A stretch of 64,000 nt of DNA from Streptomyces sp. MNU76 (GCF_020982545.1 NZ_JAJKLK010000001.1:806001-870000), one strand, 5' to 3'. Positions 54,001 to 61,748 are shown, counted from the stretch's first letter. Numbers and translations are program-made. Notes: generated from the sequence alone by a model not told the origin.

Positions 54001-55038
54001 GACCTCCACGGCCTGCGTCTGCGGCAACTGCCGGGTGAACGCCTCCAGGCAGCGCAGCCGCGCCTGTTCCGGTACGGGCGGCAGTGTGGTGACCTCGTCG
54101 TCGGAGAGCACCGAGGTCAGCCGTTCGAAGGCGGACAGCAGGGAGTTCGCGTTGCCGCTCTTGTCGCCGACGGTCGCGAGGGTCTCCTCGTAGGCGTAGT
54201 AAGGGCGGTAGGGGATCTCGACCTTGCCCCAGTACGCGTTCAGTTCCTCGGGCGCCAGATCCTGGCGGTCGGCCCCTTTGGGTAACCCCTCGAACTTCAG
54301 CCGGGCCAGGGCCCGTCCGGCGTCGGCCTTCTCCTTCTCGGCCTCGTCGACCCGCATCGGGACGGGCAGCACCCGGATCCACCGCTTGCCGTACCCCTTC
54401 TCGGCGCTGTGTGCCACGGCGGCCGCGCCGTCCAGCGCCTGGCCGCTGAGGGTGAAGCAGTCGACCAGCACGTCGGGCATCTGGATGGTGCAGATGTCCG
54501 CGTTGTCGGACAGTCCCGTCCGGCTGTCGATGAGGACGTAGTCGTAGGACGCCTTCATGTCCTCGCGGAGCGTGTCCAGGAACAGGCCCCCGCCCAGCCG
54601 CTCGTAGAAGTTGTCCCACTCGAAGGACGACACGGTCGCCGAGTACTCGCGGTTCTGCCGCCCGGCCGACAGGAAGTCGAGCGAACCGCCCTTCGGGAAG
54701 GCCAGGTTGAGGCGCTCGGGCGCGAGCGAGATGGCGTGGTCCTCGACGCGGGCGTACTCCCGGTGCCAGGGCCCGGAGCGGGGCCCGCCGGTGGTCGCGG
54801 CCCAGCAGTACTCGGTGATGATGTCGATCACGCCCGAGGTGGCGGCGAGCACGTTGAGGTCGAGGAACGGCTCGAAGAAGCGGTGCAGACCCGGGGCCTC
54901 CAGGTCCCAGTCGACCGTCAGGACCCGTTTGCCGTTCGCGGCGAGGATCCACGCCGTGTTGGCCAGGGCCATCGTGCGGCCCGTACCGCCCTTGTACGAA
55001 TAGAAGGTGATGATCCGTCCACGCTCCCCGGCCGTCAT
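51100..55038 (-). CDS. fxsT: FxSxx-COOH system multidomain TPR/STAND protein FxsT
   Basis: This 1312-residue protein opens with a ParA/MinD-like ATPase (ITFYSYKGGTGRTMALANTA, deviant Walker A, and VDWDLEAPGLHRFF). A TIR-like unit follows (VEVLVVHAAENRMWAEWVEG to VLLLLSHAFD). Then comes an NB-ARC/STAND ATPase (LFGLGGVGKTQVALEYVHRF, RRWLLVFDNAD) and about 10 TPR repeats with HPxTL spacing (HPRTLSAANNLALALR, HPYTLSSASSLGRDLR). Its ATG overlaps the fxsC stop by 4 nt. STAND-TPR proteins usually detect a ligand through the TPRs and oligomerise. The domain order matches what I know of FxsT. Confidence 0.9.
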   Translation of the reverse strand: MTAGERGRIITFYSYKGGTGRTMALANTAWILAANGKRVLTVDWDLEAPGLHRFFEPFLDLNVLAATSGVIDIITEYCWAATTGGPRSGPWHREYARVEDHAISLAPERLNLAFPKGGSLDFLSAGRQNREYSATVSSFEWDNFYERLGGGLFLDTLREDMKASYDYVLIDSRTGLSDNADICTIQMPDVLVDCFTLSGQALDGAAAVAHSAEKGYGKRWIRVLPVPMRVDEAEKEKADAGRALARLKFEGLPKGADRQDLAPEELNAYWGKVEIPYRPYYAYEETLATVGDKSGNANSLLSAFERLTSVLSDDEVTTLPPVPEQARLRCLEAFTRQLPQTQAVEVLVVHAAENRMWAEWVEGVLKRSGCRVTLHDVALGPPEPPDPDTRVLLLLSHAFDKSRHAGRVRQALTAAAPNASTALPALARVEEVRPTGAYTEVVDLHRLGEADGADGLHEILRLRAEPGAPAGADPRFPGRAPDIWDAPQRNTTFTGRSVILDQLREQLRGGISVVLPRPQALFGLGGVGKTQVALEYVHRFMADYDLVWWISAEHIDNVVASLAELGSRIGAPGGEDMALACQEAVRMLGRGVPTRRWLLVFDNADTPEELTRFFPTGGGGHILVTSRNQAWAQQGASLPVDVFLRQESVEHLSLRAPGLSPEEADRVAEAVGDLPLAVEQAAAWLAETATPVEEYLSELAEQTTHVLDLNQPTTYPTTVAATWNISIARLKERSPASVRLLQLCAFMAPEPISSRLLYSKEMRDELRKVDPAFQESLMVGRAISEIARLALAKVDQVSNSVQIHRLVQAVIRSQLTEEEQRHARHVVHTVLAGARPDDDEPTDNPEDWPRFEVIWPHLRASDIRNCVESEPRRLLIDRVRYMWKRGDFPGAQRLADDLLTHWKPELGENHRQYLYLRCQLANVLRSQGRYVEAEKIDRDLLDRQRRVLGPSDAHTYITTSSLASDYAALGEYSKAEKLAREAREGFSRTFYPSHPRTLSAANNLALALRMVGRYDDARDIDQDTYFRRKDVLGPDHPYTLSSASSLGRDLREVGHYTESVTLLSGAYEAHKRVLGKDFPGTLSCAKSLAVSLRRAGEFKDAHRLTQATRDQYHAQYDAHTPDSLACDLNLAADLYAADKREEARRIALEALAEYRKVPGEEHPYTQAALNNLGVYHWGCGDAEEAEKVFLRVMLRMVAVLGDQHPHTLFCRTNYANVLAEQGRAEEAWVLEEPSREALTEVLGEHHPEALAVVANSTLTLRALGRVTEADRLREQVVAELAKLRRQLGEGSGVAQLVAQGRRVYRDLEPLAV

Positions 55039-56372
55039 GCTTCTCCTCCGTGATCGGAACCCGCGGCGGGCTGCTGCGGGTAGGTGGGGCCCATGAGACG
55101 GGGCTGTGGCAACTGTGGGCCCTCGGGCGGATGCGCCTGCGCGTGCCTGAGGTACTGCCGGGTCGTGTGCGCCGCCAGAGCCGGCAGCACGTCGGCGAAC
55201 ACCTGGAGCGAGGGCACGCCGTTGGCCGCGATCCGGCAGTCGGTCCGGCGCCCCCGCTCCAGGATCAGGGGGAGGGTGCGTTCCAGCTTCGCCTTGACCT
55301 GTCGTCCTTCCGCGCCGTGACACTCCTCGTCGTTGTGGTTCCAGGGGACGATCGCGCCGACCCAGGGGCGGGCGTTGGCGTCGAACGCCTTGAGCCTGCG
55401 CCGCCGGTCCTCGTCGAGGACCGCCCAGCAGTCGACCAGCAGGATCGCCGGGTGGCCGGGCTCGGGTTCCTCGGCCGCGGGGTGTTCGGCGGATCCGCCG
55501 GCCGCCAGGTCGTCGGTGGTCGGGTCCTCGTTGTCGAAGTCGGACACGGTGATCCGGTAGTCCAGCGACCGGATCAGTTCCTCCGCCAGTGTGGCGATGG
55601 GCCGGGGAGTCTCGTCGCCGTAGGGGTTCCACTGCAGGGAGCTCTCGCCGTAGCGGCCGTTCTTCCGGGACTCCGGCACCAGATGACGGGCGGGTGCCGC
55701 CACGGTCAGATGGATACGGCGGGGCCCGTCCCCCGGGGGAGCGAAGGCACTCGGCGTGGACTCGAAGGGCCTCGGGGTGCTCGACGGCAGCGGCGACTCC
55801 TCGGCGACCTGCACGATGCGCTGGGCGAGCGTGAACACCGTCTCGTCGTACTCGTCGCGCAGCCGCTTGAGTTTGATCAACCCGTAGATCCCGTGGTCCA
55901 GATAGCGCTCCCCGAACACGTTCCGCTCCACCTGGAGGTGGCGCACGGACTCGGGCAGCCGGTCCATGCCGACGCGACTCCACAGCGCCGGCACGATCGC
56001 CGGGATGTCGCCGGCCCCGGCGTCCCTGGCCTGACGTATGCGGTCGCTGAAGGCGAACCACTCCCGACCGCAGGCCTCGCTGCTGAAGTACCTCGGGGAG
56101 TACAGCGGCACGAACACCCGGCAGTGCGCCAGGTTGTCGCTGAGCCGGACGGGCCAGCCCTCCCCCGAGCGCATCTCCCGGTCCATGAAGCCCGGGGGCG
56201 TGCCCGCCGGCAGATCGGTGATGGCCAGGATGTCGGCGCACAGATCCTTGTAGAGCGTGTACACCCAGTGGTCCGGGTCCCCGCTGTCGGGGCCGGACGG
56301 AGTGTGGGCATAGCTCAGAAAGAAGTAGGGCCGGTTGTCCGGTGCGCCTCGCCCTCGTACATGTCTGTTCAC
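55035..56372 (-). CDS. fxsC: FxSxx-COOH system TIR-like protein FxsC
   Basis: This 445-residue protein starts with RPYFFLSYAHTPSG, then GFMDREMRSGEGWPVRLSDN and FVPLYSPRYFSSEACGREW, the fold and BB-loop region of bacterial TIR/TIR-like domains. The FSSEACGREW helix offers a candidate catalytic Glu. A second alpha/beta part follows (LVDCWAVLDEDRRRRLKAFD, AIVPWNH). It lies between the acetyltransferase and fxsT genes and is coupled to fxsT. TIR domains often cleave NAD or form signalling filaments. Which applies here is unknown. Confidence 0.88.
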   Translation of the reverse strand: MNRHVRGRGAPDNRPYFFLSYAHTPSGPDSGDPDHWVYTLYKDLCADILAITDLPAGTPPGFMDREMRSGEGWPVRLSDNLAHCRVFVPLYSPRYFSSEACGREWFAFSDRIRQARDAGAGDIPAIVPALWSRVGMDRLPESVRHLQVERNVFGERYLDHGIYGLIKLKRLRDEYDETVFTLAQRIVQVAEESPLPSSTPRPFESTPSAFAPPGDGPRRIHLTVAAPARHLVPESRKNGRYGESSLQWNPYGDETPRPIATLAEELIRSLDYRITVSDFDNEDPTTDDLAAGGSAEHPAAEEPEPGHPAILLVDCWAVLDEDRRRRLKAFDANARPWVGAIVPWNHNDEECHGAEGRQVKAKLERTLPLILERGRRTDCRIAANGVPSLQVFADVLPALAAHTTRQYLRHAQAHPPEGPQLPQPRLMGPTYPQQPAAGSDHGGEA

Positions 56373-56483
56373 GCGCCCCCCGCCTGTCGATGCCCTCTGT
56401 TCCCCCGCCGGAGAGTCATCTGGCCGGAACCAACAATGTGCCCGACCACCCCCGCGACCGCATGGCTTGTTTCACGTCATTTG

Positions 56484-57266
56484 TCAGCGATATCCGGACA
56501 TGAGCAGAGCCGCGGTGTCGACAGCGGCCCGCATGTCGAGGAGGAGGACGGGCTTCCCCGCCCATTCCCGCACCCTGAACAGCTCATGCGGCAGCTGCGC
56601 CCCGATCTCCCCGAAGTCCCCGTCGAACAGGGCGAGATCCTCGTACGCGAACCAGTTGCCCTTCTCCTCCAGCACACAGCGGTACGTCCGCGTCGACGGG
56701 GGCGGGCTGGTTCGGTACTCGGCGAGGTGGAACGCGGTGCACACCTCGAACCCCACGCGCAGCAGGAGGATCTGGGCGTCGGCCGCGTAGAGCGTGGCCA
56801 TCGGGGACCGTTCACCGAGATGGCAGGTCGGATCGTGGTCGGCGAGCAGTTCCGCCGCGCGCGGGCCGAGGGCGGCGAAGGAGGTCTGGGGGTGGGCGCT
56901 GCGCACGGCCCCCGCTGTGCTCCGCACGCACTCGGCGAGTGCGCCCATGGACGGACATGGCGTGGCGTCCTTCTCGAACGGCAGCATCCCCGCCCGGAAC
57001 TCGGCCTTCTCCCGCTCGGACATGCCCTCCGTGAACGCCTGGTACTCGCGGGAGGTGTCGGAGTTCTCCGGGGTGAAGGCGGGGACGACCAGGGTGCCGT
57101 CGGGGCCCAGGGCGCTCAGCAGCGCGTCGCGTACGGCGACGGGGGCGAGGCCGGTGCCGCTCAGTGAGGAGTGCACCATCAGGACGCCTCCGGGGCGGAC
57201 GCCCCACTCGGCCAGGTCGTCGTGGAGACGGGCCGCCAGGCCCTGCGGTCGAGTGGCGTCAGCCAT
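56484..57266 (-). CDS. AAC(3)-family N-acetyltransferase of the fxs locus
   Basis: This 260-residue protein is of the antibiotic-type AAC(3) fold: GGVLMVHSSLSGTGL, GTLVVPAFTPENSD and a late LLLRVGFEVCTAFHLAEYR with the catalytic His region. The ATG overlaps the fxsB stop by 8 nt. Genes of this family recur beside fxsB in Streptomyces, so it more likely modifies the RiPP or a partner than an aminoglycoside. The role is inferred from context. Confidence 0.82.
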   Translation of the reverse strand: MADATRPQGLAARLHDDLAEWGVRPGGVLMVHSSLSGTGLAPVAVRDALLSALGPDGTLVVPAFTPENSDTSREYQAFTEGMSEREKAEFRAGMLPFEKDATPCPSMGALAECVRSTAGAVRSAHPQTSFAALGPRAAELLADHDPTCHLGERSPMATLYAADAQILLLRVGFEVCTAFHLAEYRTSPPPSTRTYRCVLEEKGNWFAYEDLALFDGDFGEIGAQLPHELFRVREWAGKPVLLLDMRAAVDTAALLMSGYR

Positions 57267-59421
57267 GCAGCGTCACCCATTCTCTTCGTAGTTCCTCTGC
57301 CAAGTGAACTCCACTCTCGGTGAGTTGGGCATCGGACAGGGCGCCGAGCCGGTCCAGGGTGTGTCGGGCGTGGAGCAGTTCCTCGGTGCGGGCGGCCCGG
57401 TCGGTCGACACGGTGGCCCGGCCGATGGCCTCGCTCGCCTCGTCGAGGAGCCGTCCGGCGCCGGTGCCGGGCACGTTCAGGTCCGCGACCTGCCGCAGGG
57501 CGGCGAGCCTGGACCGCCGCAGCAACAGGGGAAGTTCGCGGGCCAGTTCCTCGGGCTCGAAGTCGACGGCCACCCCCAGGGCGCCCGGGGTGCCCGTTCC
57601 CGGCAGCAGGCCCGTGCCTGCCGCGAGGGGGGTGATCGTGGTGCAGAGGGAGGCGTCCGGGCCCGGCCGTGGGCTCGGATCGTGTGCGTCCGGCGCGTCG
57701 AACGCGGCGCGCAGCCGTTTGGCGAAGAGCTCCAGGTCGCTGGGGTTCAGCGGGGCCGCGACCGGTGCCGGGTAGCAGTCGCGGTAAGGGTCGGCGTCGT
57801 CGATGAGGAGCGCCGGACCGGCCGTGGGCTTCAGCGACTTCAACGGGCGCCATTCGACGTGCAGTTCGCCGCCGTGCTGGTCCCTTCCGGTCACCTGGAG
57901 GCCGTCCGCCGTGATCGCGCACTCGACCCGTCCGGGTGCCGAGAGGCGCAGGGTCCCGAGGGTCGGGAGGTACAGGTCCCGGTCCTGCTGCCACCAGGTG
58001 AGGGCGGCTTCCCTCTCCGCGAGCACGGCCGCCGCCGAGGCGGCCGCCGCCAGCCGCGCGAGGTCGGCGTGACCCTCCAGGGCGCGCAGCAGCACGGTAC
58101 GCAGATACGGGTGGGCGAGAACGGTGTCGAGGTGGGGCGCGGTGACGGCGTCGGAGTCCAGCTCGACCAGCAGGTCCCAGGTCGCGGCCCAGTCGGGGTG
58201 ACCGGACAGCTCGGTGTTCACCCGGGCCAACAGGGCCCGGTTCAGTTCCAGTTGGGCCAGCCGGAGGCTGTCGGTGTCCGTGACCGCCGGGTGCAGTGCG
58301 CGCTCGGTGATCCGCTCGGCGACGCCCTCGACCAGGCCCCGCAGGTCGGAGCAGAACACGGAGGGGTTGTCGAAGCCTCGCTCGCCGCTGTACCGGTGGG
58401 CGTAGAGGCCGCCGCCGCAGGACGTGACGACCGGGCAGCGGCGGCAGGTCTCGCTGACGCCCGCGATGCCGAGCTGCCGGGCCCGGACACCGGGGTGCTC
58501 GGCGAACTCCGCGAAGCCGTGCCGGAAGACGTCGTAGCCGGTGGCGGGTGCGCCCTCGTAGGCGGTCTTGAGGCTGTCGGCCTGCTCGAAGGTGCCGTCG
58601 GTCTCGATCACCGCCAGGTCGGACGGGGCGAGGCCCAGCGCCTCGGTGAGGCTGGGGCCGCCGCGCAGGGTGCTGAGCACCGAGTCGAAGGTTCTGACCG
58701 GCATGGGGCGCCCCTGTTCCTCCCAGCGGTCGAAGACCTTCAGCAGCCAGTCGGCGTAAGGCGTTCCCCTGCCGTGTCCGGGGGGAGGGCTGTCCCACGT
58801 CGAATGGGGGAGGAGGTAGTCGACGCGGGGCGGTTCCAGGGCGGTCAGGGCGTCGTGCACCGCGACCGGGTCGTTGGCCACGTCCACCGTGCACAGCAGG
58901 CCCTGGAACAGGTCCCGGTACTCCGGCAGGCGGAGGAGCCCGATCGCCCGCAGCACCCGGTCGTAGCTGCTGCGACCTCGGCGGTCCAGTCGATGCCGAT
59001 CGTTGGCCACCCGGTCACCGTCGAGTGAAATTCCGATCTTCACACCGAATTCCCGGAACACTTCCAGGTGCCGCTTGTTCAGCTGTACGCCATTCGTATG
59101 AATGCGCAGGTCCAATGTCGTGACCGGTGCCAATACGCGGGTGAGTTCCGCGCACATGTGTCGCAGCCGGGCAGGCCCGGCGAGAAGCGGTTCTCCACCG
59201 TGCAGAATCACGGCGACGGATTCCAGTTCGCTCTCGACCGCGTATTCGGCGAGGCGGCGAGCCACTTGGCCGAGGGTCTCCTCGGCGATCACCACCGGCC
59301 GCCCACGCCAGCTCTGGTCGGCGTGCTCGTACACATAGCAGTGGTCGCATGCCAGGTCGCAGCGGCTGTGCACCTTGAGGACCAGTTGCTGGATCGGTCG
59401 CTGGCCGCGGAAGTCCGTCAC
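57259..59421 (-). CDS. fxsB: Radical SAM/SPASM maturase FxsB
   Basis: This 720-residue protein has the [4Fe-4S] motif CDLACDHC (Cys21, 25, 28), ILHGGEPLL and the SPASM-type CRRCPVVTSCGGG with downstream Cys. It then has a 350-residue C-terminal extension typical of FxsB. In related forms this extension carries HExxH. Here the corresponding FEPEELARELPLLLRRSRL has none, so it is the inactive-hydrolase form. As I recall the literature, FxsB joins the Phe ring to the residue two positions on. GTG 59421 is chosen because the alternative GTG 59478 lies inside a hairpin. Confidence 0.88.
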   Translation of the reverse strand: MTDFRGQRPIQQLVLKVHSRCDLACDHCYVYEHADQSWRGRPVVIAEETLGQVARRLAEYAVESELESVAVILHGGEPLLAGPARLRHMCAELTRVLAPVTTLDLRIHTNGVQLNKRHLEVFREFGVKIGISLDGDRVANDRHRLDRRGRSSYDRVLRAIGLLRLPEYRDLFQGLLCTVDVANDPVAVHDALTALEPPRVDYLLPHSTWDSPPPGHGRGTPYADWLLKVFDRWEEQGRPMPVRTFDSVLSTLRGGPSLTEALGLAPSDLAVIETDGTFEQADSLKTAYEGAPATGYDVFRHGFAEFAEHPGVRARQLGIAGVSETCRRCPVVTSCGGGLYAHRYSGERGFDNPSVFCSDLRGLVEGVAERITERALHPAVTDTDSLRLAQLELNRALLARVNTELSGHPDWAATWDLLVELDSDAVTAPHLDTVLAHPYLRTVLLRALEGHADLARLAAAASAAAVLAEREAALTWWQQDRDLYLPTLGTLRLSAPGRVECAITADGLQVTGRDQHGGELHVEWRPLKSLKPTAGPALLIDDADPYRDCYPAPVAAPLNPSDLELFAKRLRAAFDAPDAHDPSPRPGPDASLCTTITPLAAGTGLLPGTGTPGALGVAVDFEPEELARELPLLLRRSRLAALRQVADLNVPGTGAGRLLDEASEAIGRATVSTDRAARTEELLHARHTLDRLGALSDAQLTESGVHLAEELRREWVTLHG

Positions 59422-59464
59422 TTTCCGGAAGTGTACGCGCCGACGCGTCCCCGTGGAGGCGGCG

Positions 59465-59507
59465 CGAGACCCCAACACCCTTGTTGATCAAGAAGGTTGG
59501 GGTCTCG
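59465..59507 (-). terminator. Hairpin between fxsA and fxsB (attenuator candidate)
   Basis: Perfect 12-bp outer arms (CGAGACCCCAAC and complement), with an interrupted inner pairing around TTGATCAA, lie 17 bp after the fxsA stop and 43 nt before the fxsB start. It would let more precursor than enzyme be made from one transcript, as is common for RiPP precursor genes. Confidence 0.65.
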
Positions 59508-59523
59508 GATGTCGTGCTCGGAG

Positions 59524-59706
59524 TCAGATGGACGAGTTGAACTCGCCCGCTCCTGCGGGGCGCGACTCGCGAGGCTCGGTCACACGACCGGTGAACCGCT
59601 GGACGCGGGGCTCACGCGTGTCGATCGTCGCGAGTGTGGCCGTCCGCTTGGTAGCCGGTCGAGTCGCGCCCGGTCGGCGGATCGGCTTCGTGCCCGGAAC
59701 GTTCAT
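59524..59706 (-). CDS. fxsA: FxSxx-COOH RiPP precursor peptide FxsA
   Basis: This 60-residue basic peptide ends exactly in FNSSI, matching F-x-S-x-x-COOH. The leader is rich in Arg/Thr/Pro (VPGTKPIRRPGATRPATKRT) and unlike the acidic helical leaders I know for FxsA, so it may be a distinct subtype. Upstream GAGGAGG is 11 nt from ATG 59706. An in-frame ATG at 59742 (MTHWSPEEDEKF) with CAGGGG is the alternative. It is first in the minus-strand operon fxsA-fxsB-AAC-fxsC-fxsT. The modified ring would form between Phe and Ser at the C-terminus. Confidence 0.8.
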   Translation of the reverse strand: MNVPGTKPIRRPGATRPATKRTATLATIDTREPRVQRFTGRVTEPRESRPAGAGEFNSSI

Positions 59707-59827
59707 GAATTTCTCGTCCTCCTCAGGAGACCAATGCGTCATCAGCCCCTGGCCGACGAGATCCCGTGGCAAGGGCCTGGTCATTGAGGTTCGGACGACA
59801 CTGTAGGGCATGGTTCTATCATGCACG

Positions 59828-59860
59828 CCCTTTACCACGCACGCCTCCGACGGTAAAGGG
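59828..59860. promoter_or_regulatory. 9-bp inverted repeat in the fxsA/SLATT divergent promoter
   Basis: CCCTTTACC and its perfect complement with a 15-nt spacer lie between the two divergent genes. It is an operator candidate for joint control of fxs and the SLATT gene. Confidence 0.5.
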
Positions 59861-59964
59861 TGCCTGCGCCCGACCGTGTTCTCCGACATGCGGCCTGGCG
59901 CGAATTCAAGATTGACGAGAGCATGACCATTCCGTCGGCTTCCCGGTATCCGTATGAGGTCTGC

Positions 59965-60879
59965 ATGGCTGTGACGCCCGGCCCCAGCACTACGGTGAGT
60001 GATCGTGATCTGTCCCCGTTGTTCCAGGTGTGCGATGAGAAGGCGGTGACCCATCAGGGTGAAAGCTTCAAGGTCGTCCGGATGCAACTGGTCGTCCTGC
60101 TGCTCGCGACCGCGACCGCCTCGCTGGCCGAGCGGGTCGGGAGCCGGGTGCCCTCGGCCGTCGCGGCCGTGCTGTACGCCCTGACGATCGTGATCGGCTT
60201 CTATGTGTCCCGTCGGCGGGCGCGGGCACAGTGGCAGGCGCACAGGGCGGCGGCCGAGGTGGTCAAGTCGCTGGCCTGGCAGTTCATGGTGCACGGCGGT
60301 CCCTTCCACTCACGGCTCGTCAACCCCGAGGCGCTGTTCGCCGAACGGCTGGAGCTACGGCTCAGCGAGCTGCGCAAAGTGGGGTGGGAGGACCCGCGCG
60401 AGACCGTCACCGAACTCGGACTCGGGCAGATCACGCCGATGATGCGTGCGGTGCGCGCCAAGGCGTACGCCACCCGGCGTGACATCTATCTCCGTGACCG
60501 GGTCCTGCAACAGCTGGCCTGGTATCGCGGCAGGGCCGGAGAGGCGCACCAGGCGTCCGTGCGCTGGTCGGGCGTCACCACCACCCTGACGGCGCTGGCC
60601 CTGGCCACCGCCGTCGCGCGGGCCACCGGGGTGATCGGCAGCCGGTTGGACCCAACCGGTGTCCTCAGTGCCGCCGCCGCGGCCGGCGTCGCCTGGCAGG
60701 AGATGCGACGGCACCGCCCGCTCACGTACGCCCACAAGCTGGTGGAACAGGATCTGGGCACGCACCGCGTCACCATGATCACGACCGTCGGCGAGGACGG
60801 GTGGGCCGACGCGGTCGCGGAGGCGGAGCGGCTGGTGTCACCGCAGCACACCGACTGGCTGGTGCGGTTCGGGTCCTGA
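59965..60879 (+). CDS. SLATT-like (DUF4231-type) two-TM membrane protein
   Basis: This 304-residue protein has two hydrophobic hairpin regions: residues about 40-80 (VVLLLATATASLAERV, SAVAAVLYALTIVIGFYVSR) and about 190-240 (TLTALALATAVARATGVIGS). Between them is a charged helical stretch (RLELRLSELRKVGWEDPRE, YLRDRVLQQLAWYRGRAG). The RDRVLQQLAWYRGRAG signature and layout are those of DUF4231/SLATT, a predicted pore-forming effector that pairs with nucleotide-sensing domains. ATG 59965 follows GAGG and longer frames start at 59860. It is divergent from fxsA and convergent with the SLOG gene. Confidence 0.7.
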   Translation: MAVTPGPSTTVSDRDLSPLFQVCDEKAVTHQGESFKVVRMQLVVLLLATATASLAERVGSRVPSAVAAVLYALTIVIGFYVSRRRARAQWQAHRAAAEVVKSLAWQFMVHGGPFHSRLVNPEALFAERLELRLSELRKVGWEDPRETVTELGLGQITPMMRAVRAKAYATRRDIYLRDRVLQQLAWYRGRAGEAHQASVRWSGVTTTLTALALATAVARATGVIGSRLDPTGVLSAAAAAGVAWQEMRRHRPLTYAHKLVEQDLGTHRVTMITTVGEDGWADAVAEAERLVSPQHTDWLVRFGS

Positions 60880-60909
60880 CGGGGGTGGCGGCCCCTCACG
60901 ATGGAGGGT

Positions 60910-61401
60910 TCAGACGCGGCGCACGCCCGGGCTCCACAGGACCGTCACCGGGACGCCCGTGTGGCGTGCGTAGTCGACGATGTCGGCCGTGCCCCCCAGG
61001 CCGCGGGCCGGGGCGCCGTCCCAGACGGCGATCATGCGGTCGGTGTGGTCGACGATGTAGCGGCCGGCCGCGTAGTACGCCTCCTCGTGGGTGCGCTCGT
61101 ACGGCAGTTGCTCGCGTTCGGTGCAGCATTTGAGGAGGCGGCGGTAGGCGCCGCGGACCTGGTCGTCGCCGAGGTGGGTCTCGTAGTCCATGCCGGGGAT
61201 CACGGCCGTGACCTGGAGTCCGCTCTCCAGGGCGATCTCCGCGAAGAGCTGATCGGCGCCGGCGGCGAGACTGCTGAGGGCCCGGGTGGTGGAGGGGCGG
61301 CCGCGTAACTCCGCCCGGATGCCCGAGCGGACGGCGGACAGGGCGGCCTCCGGGATCTCCCGGTGTCCGGTGATACCGATCCGGGTCACTGGCCCTGGCA
61401 T
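60910..61401 (-). CDS. SLOG-superfamily nucleotide-binding protein
   Basis: This 163-residue Rossmann-like protein has the opening IGITGHREIPEAAL (Gly-His loop), ALSSLAAGADQLFAEIAL, LQVTAVIPG and DRMIAVWDGAPARGLGGTADIVDYAR. These are the landmarks of the SLOG/DUF1273-like group that binds nucleotide ligands. ATG 61401 follows GGGAGGTG. It faces the SLATT gene tail to tail, 30 bp apart. SLOG-SLATT pairs are known from conflict-system surveys, with SLOG as sensor and SLATT as effector. Here they are not in one operon, so partnership is inferred. Confidence 0.78.
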   Translation of the reverse strand: MPGPVTRIGITGHREIPEAALSAVRSGIRAELRGRPSTTRALSSLAAGADQLFAEIALESGLQVTAVIPGMDYETHLGDDQVRGAYRRLLKCCTEREQLPYERTHEEAYYAAGRYIVDHTDRMIAVWDGAPARGLGGTADIVDYARHTGVPVTVLWSPGVRRV

Positions 61402-61748
61402 CCGCGCGCTCACCTCCCTGGCCGTGTTCCTCCAAGTAACCCTAGCGGCGGGGGACTTCGACGAGAACGACACGTACGGGCGTTCGGTGGGGCGTCACGG
61501 GCTCACGGGGGCGACGATCGGGTGACCGACGTGGTGCCGACCGCCCTCGTGTGCCCCGGGTGCTGCCGCTCGTGGGCATGTTCGGAGAACTGTTCGTAGG
61601 AGGAGGGGCGAGGGAGGGCTGGGGATGTGCGGGGCGGCCTCCGGCGCGGGGCGGTCCGGTGCGGTCCGGTGCGATGTGATGCGGTGCGGGTGCGGTGTGA
61701 TGCGGTCCGGTCCGGTTCGGTGGGGGTGCGGCGGCCGGGGCGCGTCGG
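61402..61748. other. 347-bp gap with degenerate GGTCCGGTGCG repeats
   Basis: From about 61655 to 61735 short units (GGTCCGGTGCG, GATGTGATGCGG) recur imperfectly. No gene is seen in either strand. The left part is promoter space for the SLOG gene. Confidence 0.6.

Noticed and set aside
55040..56241. N-terminal extension of fxsT to 1713 residues
   Set aside because: The extra part is an off-frame reading of fxsC. ATG 55038 with ATGA overlap and the KGGTGRT domain right after it mark the true start.
56484..57266. Aminoglycoside resistance gene
   Set aside because: It is of the AAC(3) fold but sits inside the fxs operon with an 8-nt overlap, so a resistance role is not supported by context.
61655..61735. 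Tandem repeat array with function (for example iteron origin)
   Set aside because: Units are short and irregular, no replication gene is near, and it looks like simple-sequence drift.
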